In this document: piece after piece, positions 1 to 9,048 of the stretch | Numbering within the stretch: position 1 is the first letter of the stretch | Layout of the letters: each line of letters begins with the position of its first letter | From: Siphonobacter curvatus | GTDB taxonomy: Bacteria > Bacteroidota > Bacteroidia > Cytophagales > Spirosomataceae | Assembly (NCBI RefSeq): GCF_002943425.1 | Contig: NZ_PTRA01000005.1 | Location: 248,001-312,000 of the forward strand | Reading direction: 5' to 3' | DNA: 64,000 bases | Notes under the pieces: generated by a model | What the model was told of the DNA's origin: nothing | Seen by the model: only the letters and a program-made list of their open reading frames with translations | Database searches by the model: none | Position numbers and translations under genes: made by a program

Positions 1-1493
1 ACGTCGTTCTGACCCGCAATGAGCAATACGGGACTGGTAATTTTCTGAAGGTCCGCCGCCGTCAACTGCGGCTGGGTAAGCATCAAGCGAAGCAGGCGGT
101 GATCCCCGGAGTCCTGCTTTAGCTGATTTTTAAACATCGTCAGTACTTCTTCTTTGATTCCATCGGGCGAAACATTGGCCCCAATGGCAATCACTTTCCC
201 TACTTTTTCGGGATAGCTTCGGGCAAAAGACAGACCCGTATTTCCACCGTCGCTCCACCCCAGGATGTGTACTTTGGGGAGGTTTAATTGGGCCATCAGT
301 TTGCAAAGATCGCTGGCGAAGGTGTCGTACGTATAGTCAGCGGGAGACCGATTCGTACTTTTCCCCTGTCCTCGCGTATCCAAAGCAATCACCCGATACT
401 GTTTGGACAAAGCCGGAATTTGCTGGTAAAAATCGGCCATACTCCCGTTGTTCCCGTGCAATAAGACCAGTGGTTCTCCTTGACCATAGATTTCATAGTA
501 CAGCTTGGCATCTCCCAGATCCGCATAAGTTCCACTGGAATCCTGCCCGTAGCGAGTCTTTTTTGCTGCTTCGTGATGTTGGTATACCTGCAGCATGGTA
601 CGGGTCATTGCGTCCGGCTCTTCCGAAGGTTCGGCCGAACGGTCGGCTGGCGTTTCCGTCGTATGTTTCGCGTAACTAACGGCCACATGGGCAATAAAAG
701 TACCGGCATGTTTTTCCCAATTCCCCTGACTTTGATAGCGGAACAGTAACTGGTTCGCGAGCGATTTTTTAGCCGATAATCCAAAGATGAAGTTATCCTG
801 AGCGGAGGCCGTATACTGAACGAGTTGCAGGGTAAAGGCAACTTTCCCCGTCCGGGTTGCTCTGAGCTGGTAGCTGGAAAGGTCGATCGTTTGCCAGCCA
901 GTAGTTGTGGTTTTGTACAGGATCGGTGTCTGCTGTAAAGATTGGCTCGGGGTACCGTTCGAAGCCTCGTAAATATTGAGCTTCAGGGTAATTTCGGCGT
1001 ACTTTGAACTCGGCATGATGTAAAAATTGAAGGCATTCAGCCAGGCCTCCGGCGGAACAGTCAGCAACATCCCCTGCTCAACGGCAGGAGCGTGCTGATC
1101 GAACATCCTCGAAAACGTCAACATGGGACGTGACTTTTCGCCCACTACTTTCGCTTTGTTTTTTTGGGCTGAAACGACCAGCGTTTGAAGCACCCGGGCA
1201 TTCGGCTCTAAAACCACGACCGATTCGCGTCCGGCGGGAAAAGGGGCGATGGCCTTATCGTGGTAGCCTACGGCACTAAAAATGACTTCAGCATTACGTA
1301 AGGAATCAGCAAGGGTCAGTTTAAAATGGCCCTGCTCATCGGCTAAGGTCCCAATCGACGTACGTCGGATCCCAATGGCACAATACGGAATGCCTTCACC
1401 CGCCTGATTCACTACTCGACCCGTCAGATTCGTCTGAGCGAACGATGGGTAATACCACAAACTAAGAAAAAGAAGGAAGATACTATTTTTCAT
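1..1493 (-). CDS. Secreted alpha/beta hydrolase with N-terminal carboxypeptidase-regulatory-like domain (3' end off the window)
   Basis: Reading leftward from an ATG at 1493 (an in-frame ATG also lies at 1502) gives an open frame that leaves the window still coding. Residues 1-19 form a signal peptide ending near SFAQ. Residues about 21-90 (TGRVVNQAGEGIPY, then GTLADEQGHFKL and FSAVGYHD) match a CarboxypepD_reg-like beta-sandwich. A middle region of about 200 residues is beta-rich and unassigned. From about residue 320 an alpha/beta hydrolase follows, with the oxyanion segment HGNNGS, the nucleophile elbow GWSDGGN (Ser near residue 414) and the acid loop LLIAGQND at the window edge. The catalytic His lies outside. 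The protein is probably periplasmic or surface-exposed; the substrate cannot be told. Confidence 0.85.
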   Translation of the reverse strand, partial: MKNSIFLLFLSLWYYPSFAQTNLTGRVVNQAGEGIPYCAIGIRRTSIGTLADEQGHFKLTLADSLRNAEVIFSAVGYHDKAIAPFPAGRESVVVLEPNARVLQTLVVSAQKNKAKVVGEKSRPMLTFSRMFDQHAPAVEQGMLLTVPPEAWLNAFNFYIMPSSKYAEITLKLNIYEASNGTPSQSLQQTPILYKTTTTGWQTIDLSSYQLRATRTGKVAFTLQLVQYTASAQDNFIFGLSAKKSLANQLLFRYQSQGNWEKHAGTFIAHVAVSYAKHTTETPADRSAEPSEEPDAMTRTMLQVYQHHEAAKKTRYGQDSSGTYADLGDAKLYYEIYGQGEPLVLLHGNNGSMADFYQQIPALSKQYRVIALDTRGQGKSTNRSPADYTYDTFASDLCKLMAQLNLPKVHILGWSDGGNTGLSFARSYPEKVGKVIAIGANVSPDGIKEEVLTMFKNQLKQDSGDHRLLRLMLTQPQLTAADLQKITSPVLLIAGQND

Positions 1494-1671
1494 ACCATTC
1501 ATACTTGCCAAACGAACGAGTCATTACTGAAGCTTTTGGTGAACAAAAATTTCAGTAATGACTGCTTGCTGGCCTCTACTCCAGGCTGAGTAATCCAGGA
1601 AAGCTCCTTTGGAAGCGAAAAAGCTTGTATTAAATGAATCAATCAGGCCATTATGTACTGGAAACTAACTT

Positions 1672-2043
1672 TTATTTATCAGTATCTACAAACCTGACAT
1701 CTACTGCTCCAGAAGCCTGCTTCCCTTTGATGGTCACCTTATACTCGGCTCCTTTCTGATTCACCAGATGGATTCGCTTTTCTTCCAGCGAATCAATTTT
1801 TTTATTGAGAATAACTGAGGAAGGCGACTGGATGGAAGCCTCTAATTCACCCCCCGTTTCCTTGAATTGGTACGCGAGATAGGTATCATTATCCGGTACC
1901 CGGAGCGTAAAGTTTTGCGTACCGTTTAGTTCTTTGAATTCTGCCTGGGTCCGTTCAGGGGTAGAAGAGCCTTGCCAGTTTTTAGTGGAAGTGCAAGAAT
2001 TCAATAGCAAGGCAATGGTAGCGTATACAAGAAATCGTTTCAT
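1672..2043 (-). CDS. Small lipoprotein, function unknown
   Basis: A 123-residue protein with a short hydrophobic signal and lipobox LLNSC (Cys at residue 17), so it is expected to be lipidated by signal peptidase II. The mature part is small, hydrophilic and predicted beta-rich; I recognise no domain. Start at the ATG directly before KRFLVYATIALL is the natural signal-peptide start. It stands alone: the hydrolase gene on the same strand begins about 180 bases further downstream, and the next gene upstream is divergent. That it is a real lipoprotein is well supported by the lipobox; function is not. Confidence 0.65.
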   Translation of the reverse strand: MKRFLVYATIALLLNSCTSTKNWQGSSTPERTQAEFKELNGTQNFTLRVPDNDTYLAYQFKETGGELEASIQSPSSVILNKKIDSLEEKRIHLVNQKGAEYKVTIKGKQASGAVDVRFVDTDK

Positions 2044-2238
2044 CGCGAAGGCCGTTAAACGGGTTTAAGTACGGATTCAGTTACGTTCAAGAGATGAAGA
2101 ACTTCCTCTTAACGTTGCATCCGCCTCTGACAGCTGCCTTGTTTTTTACGATCCCTTGCGTACCATTCCGATAAAAATCAGGCGGCGTCTTACAACGTAA
2201 AGCAGACAATCAGGGTCTTAGAGAAAATCTTTAAACCA

Positions 2239-2937
2239 ATGTTCCGTATGCGACTTTTTTCGACCGGCATTTCTTTATTTGTTCTGTTTACTCTGATGGC
2301 TTGCTCAAAAGAGCAGCTGGAACCCGTAATCGTAGATCCTCCCGTTCCAATCACAGTCAAGCTCGTCGCCCGTGATACCATTCGGCAGGGGAGTTATGAG
2401 GGAGTGGAAATTCATAGTTTTGTCGATGAAGCTTATACGGTTCTTGAGCAGCATCGGCAGCAAAAGTCCGTGACTTATCTCAGTGCAGTCAATACGTATT
2501 TCTCCGATCTTACCGACTTAAAAAATCGCCTTCGCCAGTTTGATTGGCTGACGCTGGATGAATCATACGACACGGATTCTGGCGTACAGATTGAACTAGC
2601 CGCGGGTAAGGTCAAAAGCCTGACGCTCAATAATCGCCGCTCCTTAAGCCAATGGCCCGAGGCGATCGACTCCAAAAGTGCTCTCCAAGTGGGTGACACC
2701 CCCGAACAATTGTACAGCAAACTGGTGGAGCTAAGTAAAAAACCGGCTTATGCCACTAAATTTCAGAAGATGGTACTTACCTCCCGCTACAGCTATGCTA
2801 TCTACGATCCCGTTAAGGCCCGTCTACCCTGGACCTTGGTTTATCCAAAAGATAACCGCTCGTTTGATCAGGTACAAATTCATTTCCAGGATAAGCAGGT
2901 AGCTTTTATTACCGTAGAGCGGTTTGAACCCCTATAG
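2239..2937 (+). CDS. Lipoprotein, function unknown
   Basis: A 232-residue protein with a hydrophobic N-terminus and lipobox TLMAC (Cys near residue 22), followed by a short proline-rich linker (DPPVPITV). The body has no family I recognise; it contains alternating beta-type segments and ends in a compact strand-rich region. It is transcribed away from the small lipoprotein at 1672-2043, with about 195 bases between them, and converges on the serine-hydrolase stub at 3098-3301. A second in-frame ATG at residue 4 is an equally possible start. Probably an outer- or inner-membrane-anchored periplasmic protein. Confidence 0.65.
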   Translation: MFRMRLFSTGISLFVLFTLMACSKEQLEPVIVDPPVPITVKLVARDTIRQGSYEGVEIHSFVDEAYTVLEQHRQQKSVTYLSAVNTYFSDLTDLKNRLRQFDWLTLDESYDTDSGVQIELAAGKVKSLTLNNRRSLSQWPEAIDSKSALQVGDTPEQLYSKLVELSKKPAYATKFQKMVLTSRYSYAIYDPVKARLPWTLVYPKDNRSFDQVQIHFQDKQVAFITVERFEPL

Positions 2938-2945
2938 TCTCTCGG

Positions 2946-2999
2946 AAAGCTTTCGGGAGGCTCATTCACGCTATTGAAAGTCAGGCTTCCGAAAGCTTT
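2946..2999. terminator. Stem-loop between convergent genes
   Basis: AAAGCTTTCGG at 2946-2956 is repeated in inverted form at 2989-2999. It lies a few bases after the lipoprotein stop and faces a convergent gene fragment, so a terminator role is likely. There is no long T tract. Confidence 0.45.
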
Positions 3000-3097
3000 A
3001 AATGCATGTATTCATCCTGCCCACCTTTCAACGATTGAAGCACCCGGCGAAAGTGATTTATTCTTGCCTGTGCAGTCTTACTCTTTCGTTAACGTAA

Positions 3098-3301
3098 TTA
3101 CTCCTTCAAGACTTGATCAGAAGCCACTCCAAAGCGGCGACTGTAGACAGGATGACCGTTTTTGTAAATAGCGAAAGCCCCCCTTACCGGGTTATGATGC
3201 TCTATATAATCAAAAAAGGCATTTAACTTTTGTAGGTTCGATGGCTGTGCCCGAAGACACCAAGGAGCCACTACGAAGGCAAAGATTAAGATTGATTTCA
3301 C
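3098..3301 (-). pseudogene. N-terminal stub of a beta-lactamase-family serine hydrolase
   Basis: The 67-codon frame begins with a clear signal peptide (MKSILIFAFVVAPWCLRAQ) and continues with LNAFFDYIEHHN and GAFAIYKNGHPVYSRRFG. This is the usual N-terminal strand-helix pattern of class-C-beta-lactamase-like hydrolases that precedes the SxxK motif. The frame then stops, and neither SxxK nor YxN is present. Family members are normally 350-600 residues, so this is a truncated relic; about 60 codons remain. No matching continuation was seen in the 300 bases downstream in other frames. It is presumably inactive. Confidence 0.6.
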
Positions 3302-3593
3302 AGAGAAAAAGTCAGCTGAAATAAAGGAAGCGTTTGAGTCAAAGATCCTACAAGACCCACTTGATTCAGTGGAATAAAGATATTTGGATCAGCCAGGAGG
3401 TTGCGTATACGTAAAAAGTAATTTTACGGAGGATTTGTCACCTCGTTAGGAGGTAGCGATGGCAACCCACTTCTTACTCATTAAGCTATTTAAAGTTCAT
3501 TAAGTTGAACGCTGCCTTACACGGGTATCAGCAAAGGGAGCTTTGCTATACTACACTTCTACGCTGTGGCAGGAGATCTACTACCCCCGATTC

Positions 3594-4913
3594 TCAATTC
3601 AGCTGATCCGGCTCCCGGATTCGGTACCCGAATACGGCATACGCCAGCATCACCAACTCACACAAAACGGTAAGCGACCAGGTCCAACGCCAAGAGCCGA
3701 AAAGATCGGCTAATCCGCCCTGAATTAGCGTAAAAACGGCTCCACCAAAGACGGCGGAAATAAATACGCCGGACGCTTTCGAGGTATATTTCTGTAATCC
3801 CCGGATCGAGAGCGAATAAATACAGCTCCACATGGACGAGTGTAACAGACCAATAGCTACTAAAAACCAAAGGTTTTGGGCAACCATGGCGAAAACGGCC
3901 AGTAGCGTCGCCAGAACCGTAGTGACGATCAGTTGCGTTCGGGCCGAAATGGTGGTGAAAAAGCTGGAGATAGCCCTCCCTACTAAAAATCCTCCCCAGT
4001 AAAGCGTAGAAAGCAGGGCGTGAATACCCAAATCCAGTCCGGCAATGGTCAGATCGGTTCGACCAAAAAACGTAATGGGATGACCGGAATCCATGAGTTC
4101 AAAGGCATACAGGTTGATATTGGCACCGATGGCTACTTCCGTTCCCACGTAGAAAAAAATAGCCGCGACTCCCAAGACAAAGTGGCGGAACGACCAAATG
4201 CTTCGTTCCAATTTTTCGGTGGATCCGGCTCGGGTGTTTTCCAGGTCGGGAATGTGAAGGCGACTGGTAATCAGAATTACCGACAGGATAGTAAATATCA
4301 ACAAACTCAGGGGCAATAACAATTGATGAATCTGAATCCGATCAATGGGAATTCCACTGAACATAACCACGGTTACAAAAAAAGGAGCTGACGTCGTACC
4401 GATGGAATTAATGGCCGTTGTAATGTTCAACCGCTGAACGGGCTGGGTTCCCCGTAACGGGTAAGACGCTACGTAAGGATTGACCACCACCTGGACTACT
4501 GCCGCCGAAGTGCCCATTAGATAGGAACCCAGCAGAAAAATAAGGTAGCCGGTCGGAATTTGAGCATCGGTCACGCTAAAGGTCAGATCAGGAAACTGAT
4601 CACTTACCAGCGAAGAAGTGAAATACATGAGCAAACCCGCGATGGTAAATCCCAGCCCCCGCAGGATCGTCTTTTGATACCCCACGGCATTCACCCACCG
4701 ACTGCCCAGCGTCCCATTGATCAGGTATCCAGAAAAGAAGAAAAAGGAAATGAGCGTCGTTAGTGTATTCCGTAAACTTCCGGCATCCGCCAACAAGGTA
4801 AATTTTAGCGGAGCCTGAAGCTGTTCGTTGATCGTAGTTAAGAATCCAATAATAAAATAAATGAAGGTAATGATTGCAAAGGGTACGATGCTGGGCTGAG
4901 ATTTAGATTCCAT
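3594..4913 (-). CDS. MFS sugar transporter (FucP/GluP-like)
   Basis: A 439-residue integral membrane protein with about 12 hydrophobic segments. The opening PFAIITFIYFIIGFLTTINEQLQAPLK and the NPYVASYPLRG segment after TM5 resemble the fucose/glucose/galactose:H+ symporter branch of the major facilitator superfamily. It lies 32 bases downstream of the mannitol-dehydrogenase gene on the same strand, so the two are almost certainly one operon and the likely substrate is a polyol or the ketose/uronate made or used by that enzyme. Length is normal for the family. The exact sugar is inference. Confidence 0.85.
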   Translation of the reverse strand: MESKSQPSIVPFAIITFIYFIIGFLTTINEQLQAPLKFTLLADAGSLRNTLTTLISFFFFSGYLINGTLGSRWVNAVGYQKTILRGLGFTIAGLLMYFTSSLVSDQFPDLTFSVTDAQIPTGYLIFLLGSYLMGTSAAVVQVVVNPYVASYPLRGTQPVQRLNITTAINSIGTTSAPFFVTVVMFSGIPIDRIQIHQLLLPLSLLIFTILSVILITSRLHIPDLENTRAGSTEKLERSIWSFRHFVLGVAAIFFYVGTEVAIGANINLYAFELMDSGHPITFFGRTDLTIAGLDLGIHALLSTLYWGGFLVGRAISSFFTTISARTQLIVTTVLATLLAVFAMVAQNLWFLVAIGLLHSSMWSCIYSLSIRGLQKYTSKASGVFISAVFGGAVFTLIQGGLADLFGSWRWTWSLTVLCELVMLAYAVFGYRIREPDQLN

Positions 4914-4945
4914 ACCTTGTCGAGCTAGAATGTCCGCGGGATGCT

Positions 4946-6388
4946 TTAGTGGAGAATCGAATCCAGAGTAACTTTTACCCCTTCACCCTGAATACGCTTG
5001 GCAAATGCCCGATACGGTCCGACAAAGTCCTTAACCGACTCAAGGTTCAGGCTTTGAAAAGCAGAAAGGGCTAAGAACTCAACCGGATCCTCGCTCGCAA
5101 TAACCCGCTCATCTTCGGACGTCAGCCAGGGTTCGGCTATGGCAAAAGCCTCCCCGCTATCATCCGTTTTATATTTGAGGTAATGTCGATAAGAAGCGAA
5201 TAGAAAGGCTAGCCGCGTCAGATCTTTCTGATCCCGAATCATGTGAGCCAAGTTGGGCAGGATATACACGGGGAATTTGGAAATACCATCGAAACACAGT
5301 CGACTTAGCTGGTCACTGACCGACCGATTGGCAAAACGCTCCACCAGCGTTTGTTTGTACAGCTCCAGATTGGTATTCCCGGGTGCAGGAACGTAAGGCG
5401 TGACGTCCCTATCCATAAAATTCTGAACAAACTGGACGAAGACCGGATCATGCATGGCATCGTCTACTTTACGGTACCCGGCTAAAAAGGCCGGATAGGA
5501 CAACAAGGTATGCGAAGCATTCAGCAGGCTAAGCTTCATAGTTTCGTAGGCACTCACATCCTCGGTAAATTCAACCCCTGCCCGTTCCCAGGCGGGTCGG
5601 CCCCCAACAAAGTTATCTTCAATGACCCACTGACTAAAGTCCTCACAGTACACGGGTACCTGATCATTCAACCCACTTCGGGCATTGAGCCGCTGGACGT
5701 CTTCGGGTAAGGTAACCGGGGTAATTCGGTCCACCATACTGCTGGGAAACGTCACGTGGCTTTTCACCCATTCGGCCAGCGAAGCATCCTGGGCTTCGAT
5801 GAAACTTAGAAAGGCCTTCCGGGTTGTATGTCCGTTATGTTGCAGGTTGTCGCAGGATAGAATCGTCAGGCCCTGATGACCAGCCGCCTTACGCCTGCGT
5901 AGTCCTTCCGCAACAAACCCAAAAACGGTCTGGGGCTGAGTCGGAAACGCTAGGTCGTGTTTGACCCCTTCGTGCTCAAAATTAAAGGCCTGCGTCGCCT
6001 TATCCAGATTATAACCTCCTTCGGTAATCGTCAGTGTAAGGATGTGAATGGCTTCATCGGCCATTTTATTAAGTACTGCCTCCGGGTCTGAAACACCCCA
6101 GATCACTTCGATTAAAGACCCCATGACATACACTTGGTCCTGGCCCTCGCGTCCGCAGACGGTGAGTGAATATTCGCCCTTTTGTTGGGTTAACTTACCA
6201 ACCAGGGTCTCATCCGAGGGTAGCAGGGCAACGCCGCAAATGCCCCAATGCCGCTGATCGGGCGACTCAAGAACCTGATGGGTATAAAACTCCTGATGGG
6301 CCCGGTGGAAGTTTCCTACGCCGATGTGCAGAATACCCGCCTGGATGTCCCGGCGGTCATAGCGGTACGAAATAACAGAGGTATGCAT
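4946..6388 (-). CDS. Mannitol dehydrogenase family protein (mannitol 2-dehydrogenase / fructuronate reductase)
   Basis: A 480-residue long-chain polyol dehydrogenase. The N-terminal nucleotide-binding segment ILHIGVGNFHRAHQ, the FPSSMVDRITP segment around residues 215-225 and the catalytic KLSLLNASH element (general-base Lys in the K-x4-N-x2-H pattern) are all visible. The family interconverts mannitol and fructose, or related mannonate and fructuronate, with NAD(H). It is the first gene of a two-gene operon with the MFS transporter 32 bases downstream, which fits uptake and oxidation of a hexitol or hexuronate. The two activities cannot be separated by reading alone. It starts at the ATG at 6388. 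Confidence 0.85.
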   Translation of the reverse strand: MHTSVISYRYDRRDIQAGILHIGVGNFHRAHQEFYTHQVLESPDQRHWGICGVALLPSDETLVGKLTQQKGEYSLTVCGREGQDQVYVMGSLIEVIWGVSDPEAVLNKMADEAIHILTLTITEGGYNLDKATQAFNFEHEGVKHDLAFPTQPQTVFGFVAEGLRRRKAAGHQGLTILSCDNLQHNGHTTRKAFLSFIEAQDASLAEWVKSHVTFPSSMVDRITPVTLPEDVQRLNARSGLNDQVPVYCEDFSQWVIEDNFVGGRPAWERAGVEFTEDVSAYETMKLSLLNASHTLLSYPAFLAGYRKVDDAMHDPVFVQFVQNFMDRDVTPYVPAPGNTNLELYKQTLVERFANRSVSDQLSRLCFDGISKFPVYILPNLAHMIRDQKDLTRLAFLFASYRHYLKYKTDDSGEAFAIAEPWLTSEDERVIASEDPVEFLALSAFQSLNLESVKDFVGPYRAFAKRIQGEGVKVTLDSILH

Positions 6389-7217
6389 ACGTGTGTTTTA
6401 GGTAGGATTCGTCAGTAGTATGCTAAAAACCGTATTCCATCCCAACGTAAGAAGGCCGGTAATTCTTAAAATCCTACCTTAGGAGATATATTGATGCATC
6501 GATGGGACGTCCTAGCCGTAAAGAGAATACCGTTCTTTTAACCCGGAAACGAGCCTGCCGGGCTTAGCTATCCACGATTCATTCCCTTTTTTCGGTGCAA
6601 ATGTCCCCAGGCTACGAGGGCAGAAAGCACTTCCGCCAACGTTTCCGTATGGGCAGTTACTACGTATTTTACCAAAGGGGAAAGGTGCGGATACGCAGAG
6701 TCCTTATGTACCTCGTTTCATCCCATTAACCAGATCTGAGCTCGTCTTATGCCCCTTCATTACAAAGCTATTAAGTGGTATTTCCCGCCGACCTGTTCAT
6801 CACAGCTACCCGAAGTCGAAGCGTTCAAGCAATCCTGAAGGCGCCTGAGATTCGATGAGTCACTGACTTAAGCCATAGGGGGTATGCAAGAGGCGGTTCA
6901 AAAAGGAAACGACGAACTAGTAAGCCCGGATTTAGATGAGGTCTTAGGTCGTAAACCAAAAACGGTGGAAACTTACCTCCATACCTTTTGCAGCCCAGCC
7001 TCAGAAAACAGGGATGGAAAGAGCCGGCTTCATGGCTTTCCCCAGGTTTTCATAACGCTGGAGAACGCCCAATACCACCGACCTTACCGGGAGCACCAGC
7101 CTCGAAGCAGGACACCCCTATAGGTCTGACCCAGACCTTGACCTTAGCCTGGCGCCCTATGCTTGAAGTGATCGGTTGCCAGATGCTTTCGTACGGGCAT
7201 GTACCCTTCTACCCAGC
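6389..7217. other. Long intergenic region with gene relics
   Basis: About 830 bases lie between divergent genes. Apart from the NmrA-like relic at 6872-6990, I see only short frames with unconvincing composition. It is probably degraded coding DNA plus the promoter of the mannitol-dehydrogenase operon near its left edge. Confidence 0.4.
6872..6990 (+). pseudogene. C-terminal relic of an NmrA-like NAD(P)-binding protein
   Basis: In the frame through 6884 the sequence VSPDLDEVLGRKPKTVETYL resembles the C-terminal signature of NmrA/QOR2-type NAD(P)-binding proteins, where a D-L-x-x-x-L-G-R-K-P-x-T segment precedes a final helix. An in-frame stop at 6869-6871 cuts it off from any upstream coding, and the frame reads past the usual end. 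So only about 35 codons of family-like sequence remain. Recognition rests on a short motif. Confidence 0.35.
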
Positions 7218-7281
7218 CGTTTGAACAAATGAAAATAGGACGTTTGAACAAAGCCCCAAAATCAGCTACCCGCTACTTTTG
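7218..7281 (+). promoter_or_regulatory. Direct-repeat operator and -7 box upstream of SDR gene
   Basis: CGTTTGAACAAA occurs twice exactly, at 7218-7229 and 7241-7252 (23 bp apart). It is followed by TACTTTTG at 7274-7281, a match to the Bacteroidota -7 consensus TAnnTTTG, about 30 bases before the ATG at 7312. Tandem repeats of about two helical turns are typical AraC-family targets, and an AraC gene follows the SDR. Confidence 0.55.
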
Positions 7282-7311
7282 TCCGCCGAAGGTAATAAAC
7301 ACTAATCAACC

Positions 7312-8190
7312 ATGAAAGAACTGAAAAATGTACTCATTACCGGTGCTGCGGGTGGCTTTGGCGGCGTTATTATTGAAGCTTTACGTAAGGAAGGCTATAC
7401 CGTAACCGGCGCAATGCGAGATAGTAATGGCCGCAATAAAGCGGTGGCTGAAACCTTACGCAGCCAGGGAGTAACGATCGTTGAAATCGATGTAACCCGT
7501 GATGAAAGCGTGGCATTGGGCGTGCAGCAGGCAGCAGCACACATGGGAAGTATTGATATTCTGATCAATAACGCAGGCTTGGGCGCGGGCGGGATTCAGG
7601 AAGGATTTACGGCCGATGATTGGAAAAAAGTGTTTGACGTGAACGTGTTCGGTGTCCAACGCATGACGCGGGCGGTCTTGCCCTATATGAAACAGCGGCA
7701 GCGCGGGCTTTTAATTCTGATTTCGAGTCTGAGTGCCCGGCTTTCTGTACCTTTTCAGGGTCCTTACAGTCCTTCCAAATGGGCGGCTGAAGCATTAGCC
7801 GAAAGCTATCGCCTGGAAGTATCCCATTTGGGTATTGAAACCTGCATTATTGAGCCGGGTGGGTTCCCTACGGCGTTCATCGGTTCTTTGTTGCAACCTA
7901 GCGATCAGGAACGCGCGTTGGATTACGGAGCCATTAATCAATTGCCGGCCACCTTACTAGCCTCCTTAAAAGGGGTGTTTGAAGCCAACCCCGAGCAACG
8001 GCCTGAATTAGTTGCCGAAGCCCTGGTGAATCTGCTCAAATTGCCGCACGGCAAGCGTCCTGTGCGCACGGAAGTAGACCGCATGTTTATGGGTGATCTG
8101 GTTGCTCCCTTGAATGAACAACTGGAAAAAGCGAACGAAAAAGTGTACGAGGCCTTTCAGATGAGTCACTTAATGCACGTAAAAAATTAG
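7312..8190 (+). CDS. SDR family NAD(P)-dependent oxidoreductase
   Basis: A 292-residue classical short-chain dehydrogenase. The cofactor motif TGAAGGFGG lies near residues 11-19, the structural NNAG near residue 90, and the catalytic Ser with YSPSK (Y-x3-K) near residue 158. Length and a C-terminal extension beyond 250 residues resemble the SDR group often annotated as retinol/steroid-type dehydrogenases; the substrate is not predictable. The AraC regulator 54 bases downstream on the same strand and the duplicated operator upstream suggest an inducible redox or detoxification module. Three further SDR/AraC pairs lie in the window. Confidence 0.9.
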   Translation: MKELKNVLITGAAGGFGGVIIEALRKEGYTVTGAMRDSNGRNKAVAETLRSQGVTIVEIDVTRDESVALGVQQAAAHMGSIDILINNAGLGAGGIQEGFTADDWKKVFDVNVFGVQRMTRAVLPYMKQRQRGLLILISSLSARLSVPFQGPYSPSKWAAEALAESYRLEVSHLGIETCIIEPGGFPTAFIGSLLQPSDQERALDYGAINQLPATLLASLKGVFEANPEQRPELVAEALVNLLKLPHGKRPVRTEVDRMFMGDLVAPLNEQLEKANEKVYEAFQMSHLMHVKN

Positions 8191-8231
8191 GAAAGTGAAC
8201 CAACGAACGTTGGTTCACTTTCCTAATTTTT
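8182..8231. terminator. 23-bp perfect inverted repeat overlapping the SDR stop codon
   Basis: Arms at 8182-8204 and 8209-8231 are perfectly complementary around the loop GAAC. The right arm ends in TTTTT, as expected of an intrinsic terminator, and the left arm begins with AAAAA, so it could work on both strands. The SDR stop codon (8188-8190) lies inside the left arm and the AraC start is only 13 bases beyond the right arm. Confidence 0.75.
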
Positions 8232-8244
8232 GTAAATTGAATCG

Positions 8245-9048
8245 ATGGAAAAGCGGTTAAAAGATCCGGCGGCGGAAGTAGTACTGGCTTGTTTGGAAGA
8301 AAAATATTTGAAAAATGAAGTCTTACTAGAAGATCATTGCTTCGTTCGGATCCTCTCGGGTGAGTTGAAAATCATTCAAACCAATTCCCGCCAGGTTTTT
8401 GGACCCGGTGCTACCATCCTGCTGCCCCGACGTCAACTTTCAACGGTGATTCAGTACCCGAAAGATAATCAGGCCTATAAGTGCGTGCTTATTATTCTTA
8501 GGAATGAACGACTCAAAGAATACTATTCCCGAAATCCTGCGGTTGAAAGAAATGAACGTTCGTCAGCATTGATAGCTTATGAGCACCATCCCCTATTGGA
8601 GAGTTACTTTGCTTCTTTAGAGCCCTATCTGGAATGGAGGCAGGAATGGCCGGAAAAGCTAATCGCGTTGAAAATCGAGGAAGTACTAACGATTTTACGT
8701 ACCATTGATGCAGGGATCGATGCTTTTTTAGCCGATTTTTCAGAACCGGGCAAAATTGATCTTGCTTCGTTTATGGAGCATAATTACAGGTTTAATATGC
8801 CTTTGGAAAAATTTAGCCATCTGACGGGAAGAAGCCTGACAACCTTTAAGCGTGATTTTCAAAAAATATATAAAACTACTCCCCAGCGCTGGCTCACGCA
8901 GAAACGGTTGCAGTTGGCCTATTTTCTACTTTCAGAAAGCAAACAAAAACCCGTAGAGGTTTACCGGGAAGTAGGTTTTGAAAACTTGTCGCATTTTTCG
9001 TATGCTTTCAAGAAACAGTTTGGGTATGCTCCCAAAACCTTAGGATAG
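8245..9048 (+). CDS. AraC family transcriptional regulator
   Basis: A 267-residue protein. The N-terminal half is a cupin-like sensing domain (about residues 15-90). The C-terminal part carries two helix-turn-helix motifs: FSHLTGRSLTTFKRDFQKIYKTTPQRWL and VYREVGFENLSHFSYAFKKQFGYAPKTL, the standard AraC/XylS signature. It follows the SDR gene on the same strand but is separated from it by a strong hairpin, so it may be mainly transcribed by read-through or from a weak promoter in the hairpin region. It likely controls the SDR through the CGTTTGAACAAA repeats (inference). Confidence 0.9.
   Translation: MEKRLKDPAAEVVLACLEEKYLKNEVLLEDHCFVRILSGELKIIQTNSRQVFGPGATILLPRRQLSTVIQYPKDNQAYKCVLIILRNERLKEYYSRNPAVERNERSSALIAYEHHPLLESYFASLEPYLEWRQEWPEKLIALKIEEVLTILRTIDAGIDAFLADFSEPGKIDLASFMEHNYRFNMPLEKFSHLTGRSLTTFKRDFQKIYKTTPQRWLTQKRLQLAYFLLSESKQKPVEVYREVGFENLSHFSYAFKKQFGYAPKTLG

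Noticed and set aside
2190-2381. Minus-strand frame of 63 codons over the lipoprotein start
   Set aside because: Antisense to a clear signal peptide and lipobox.
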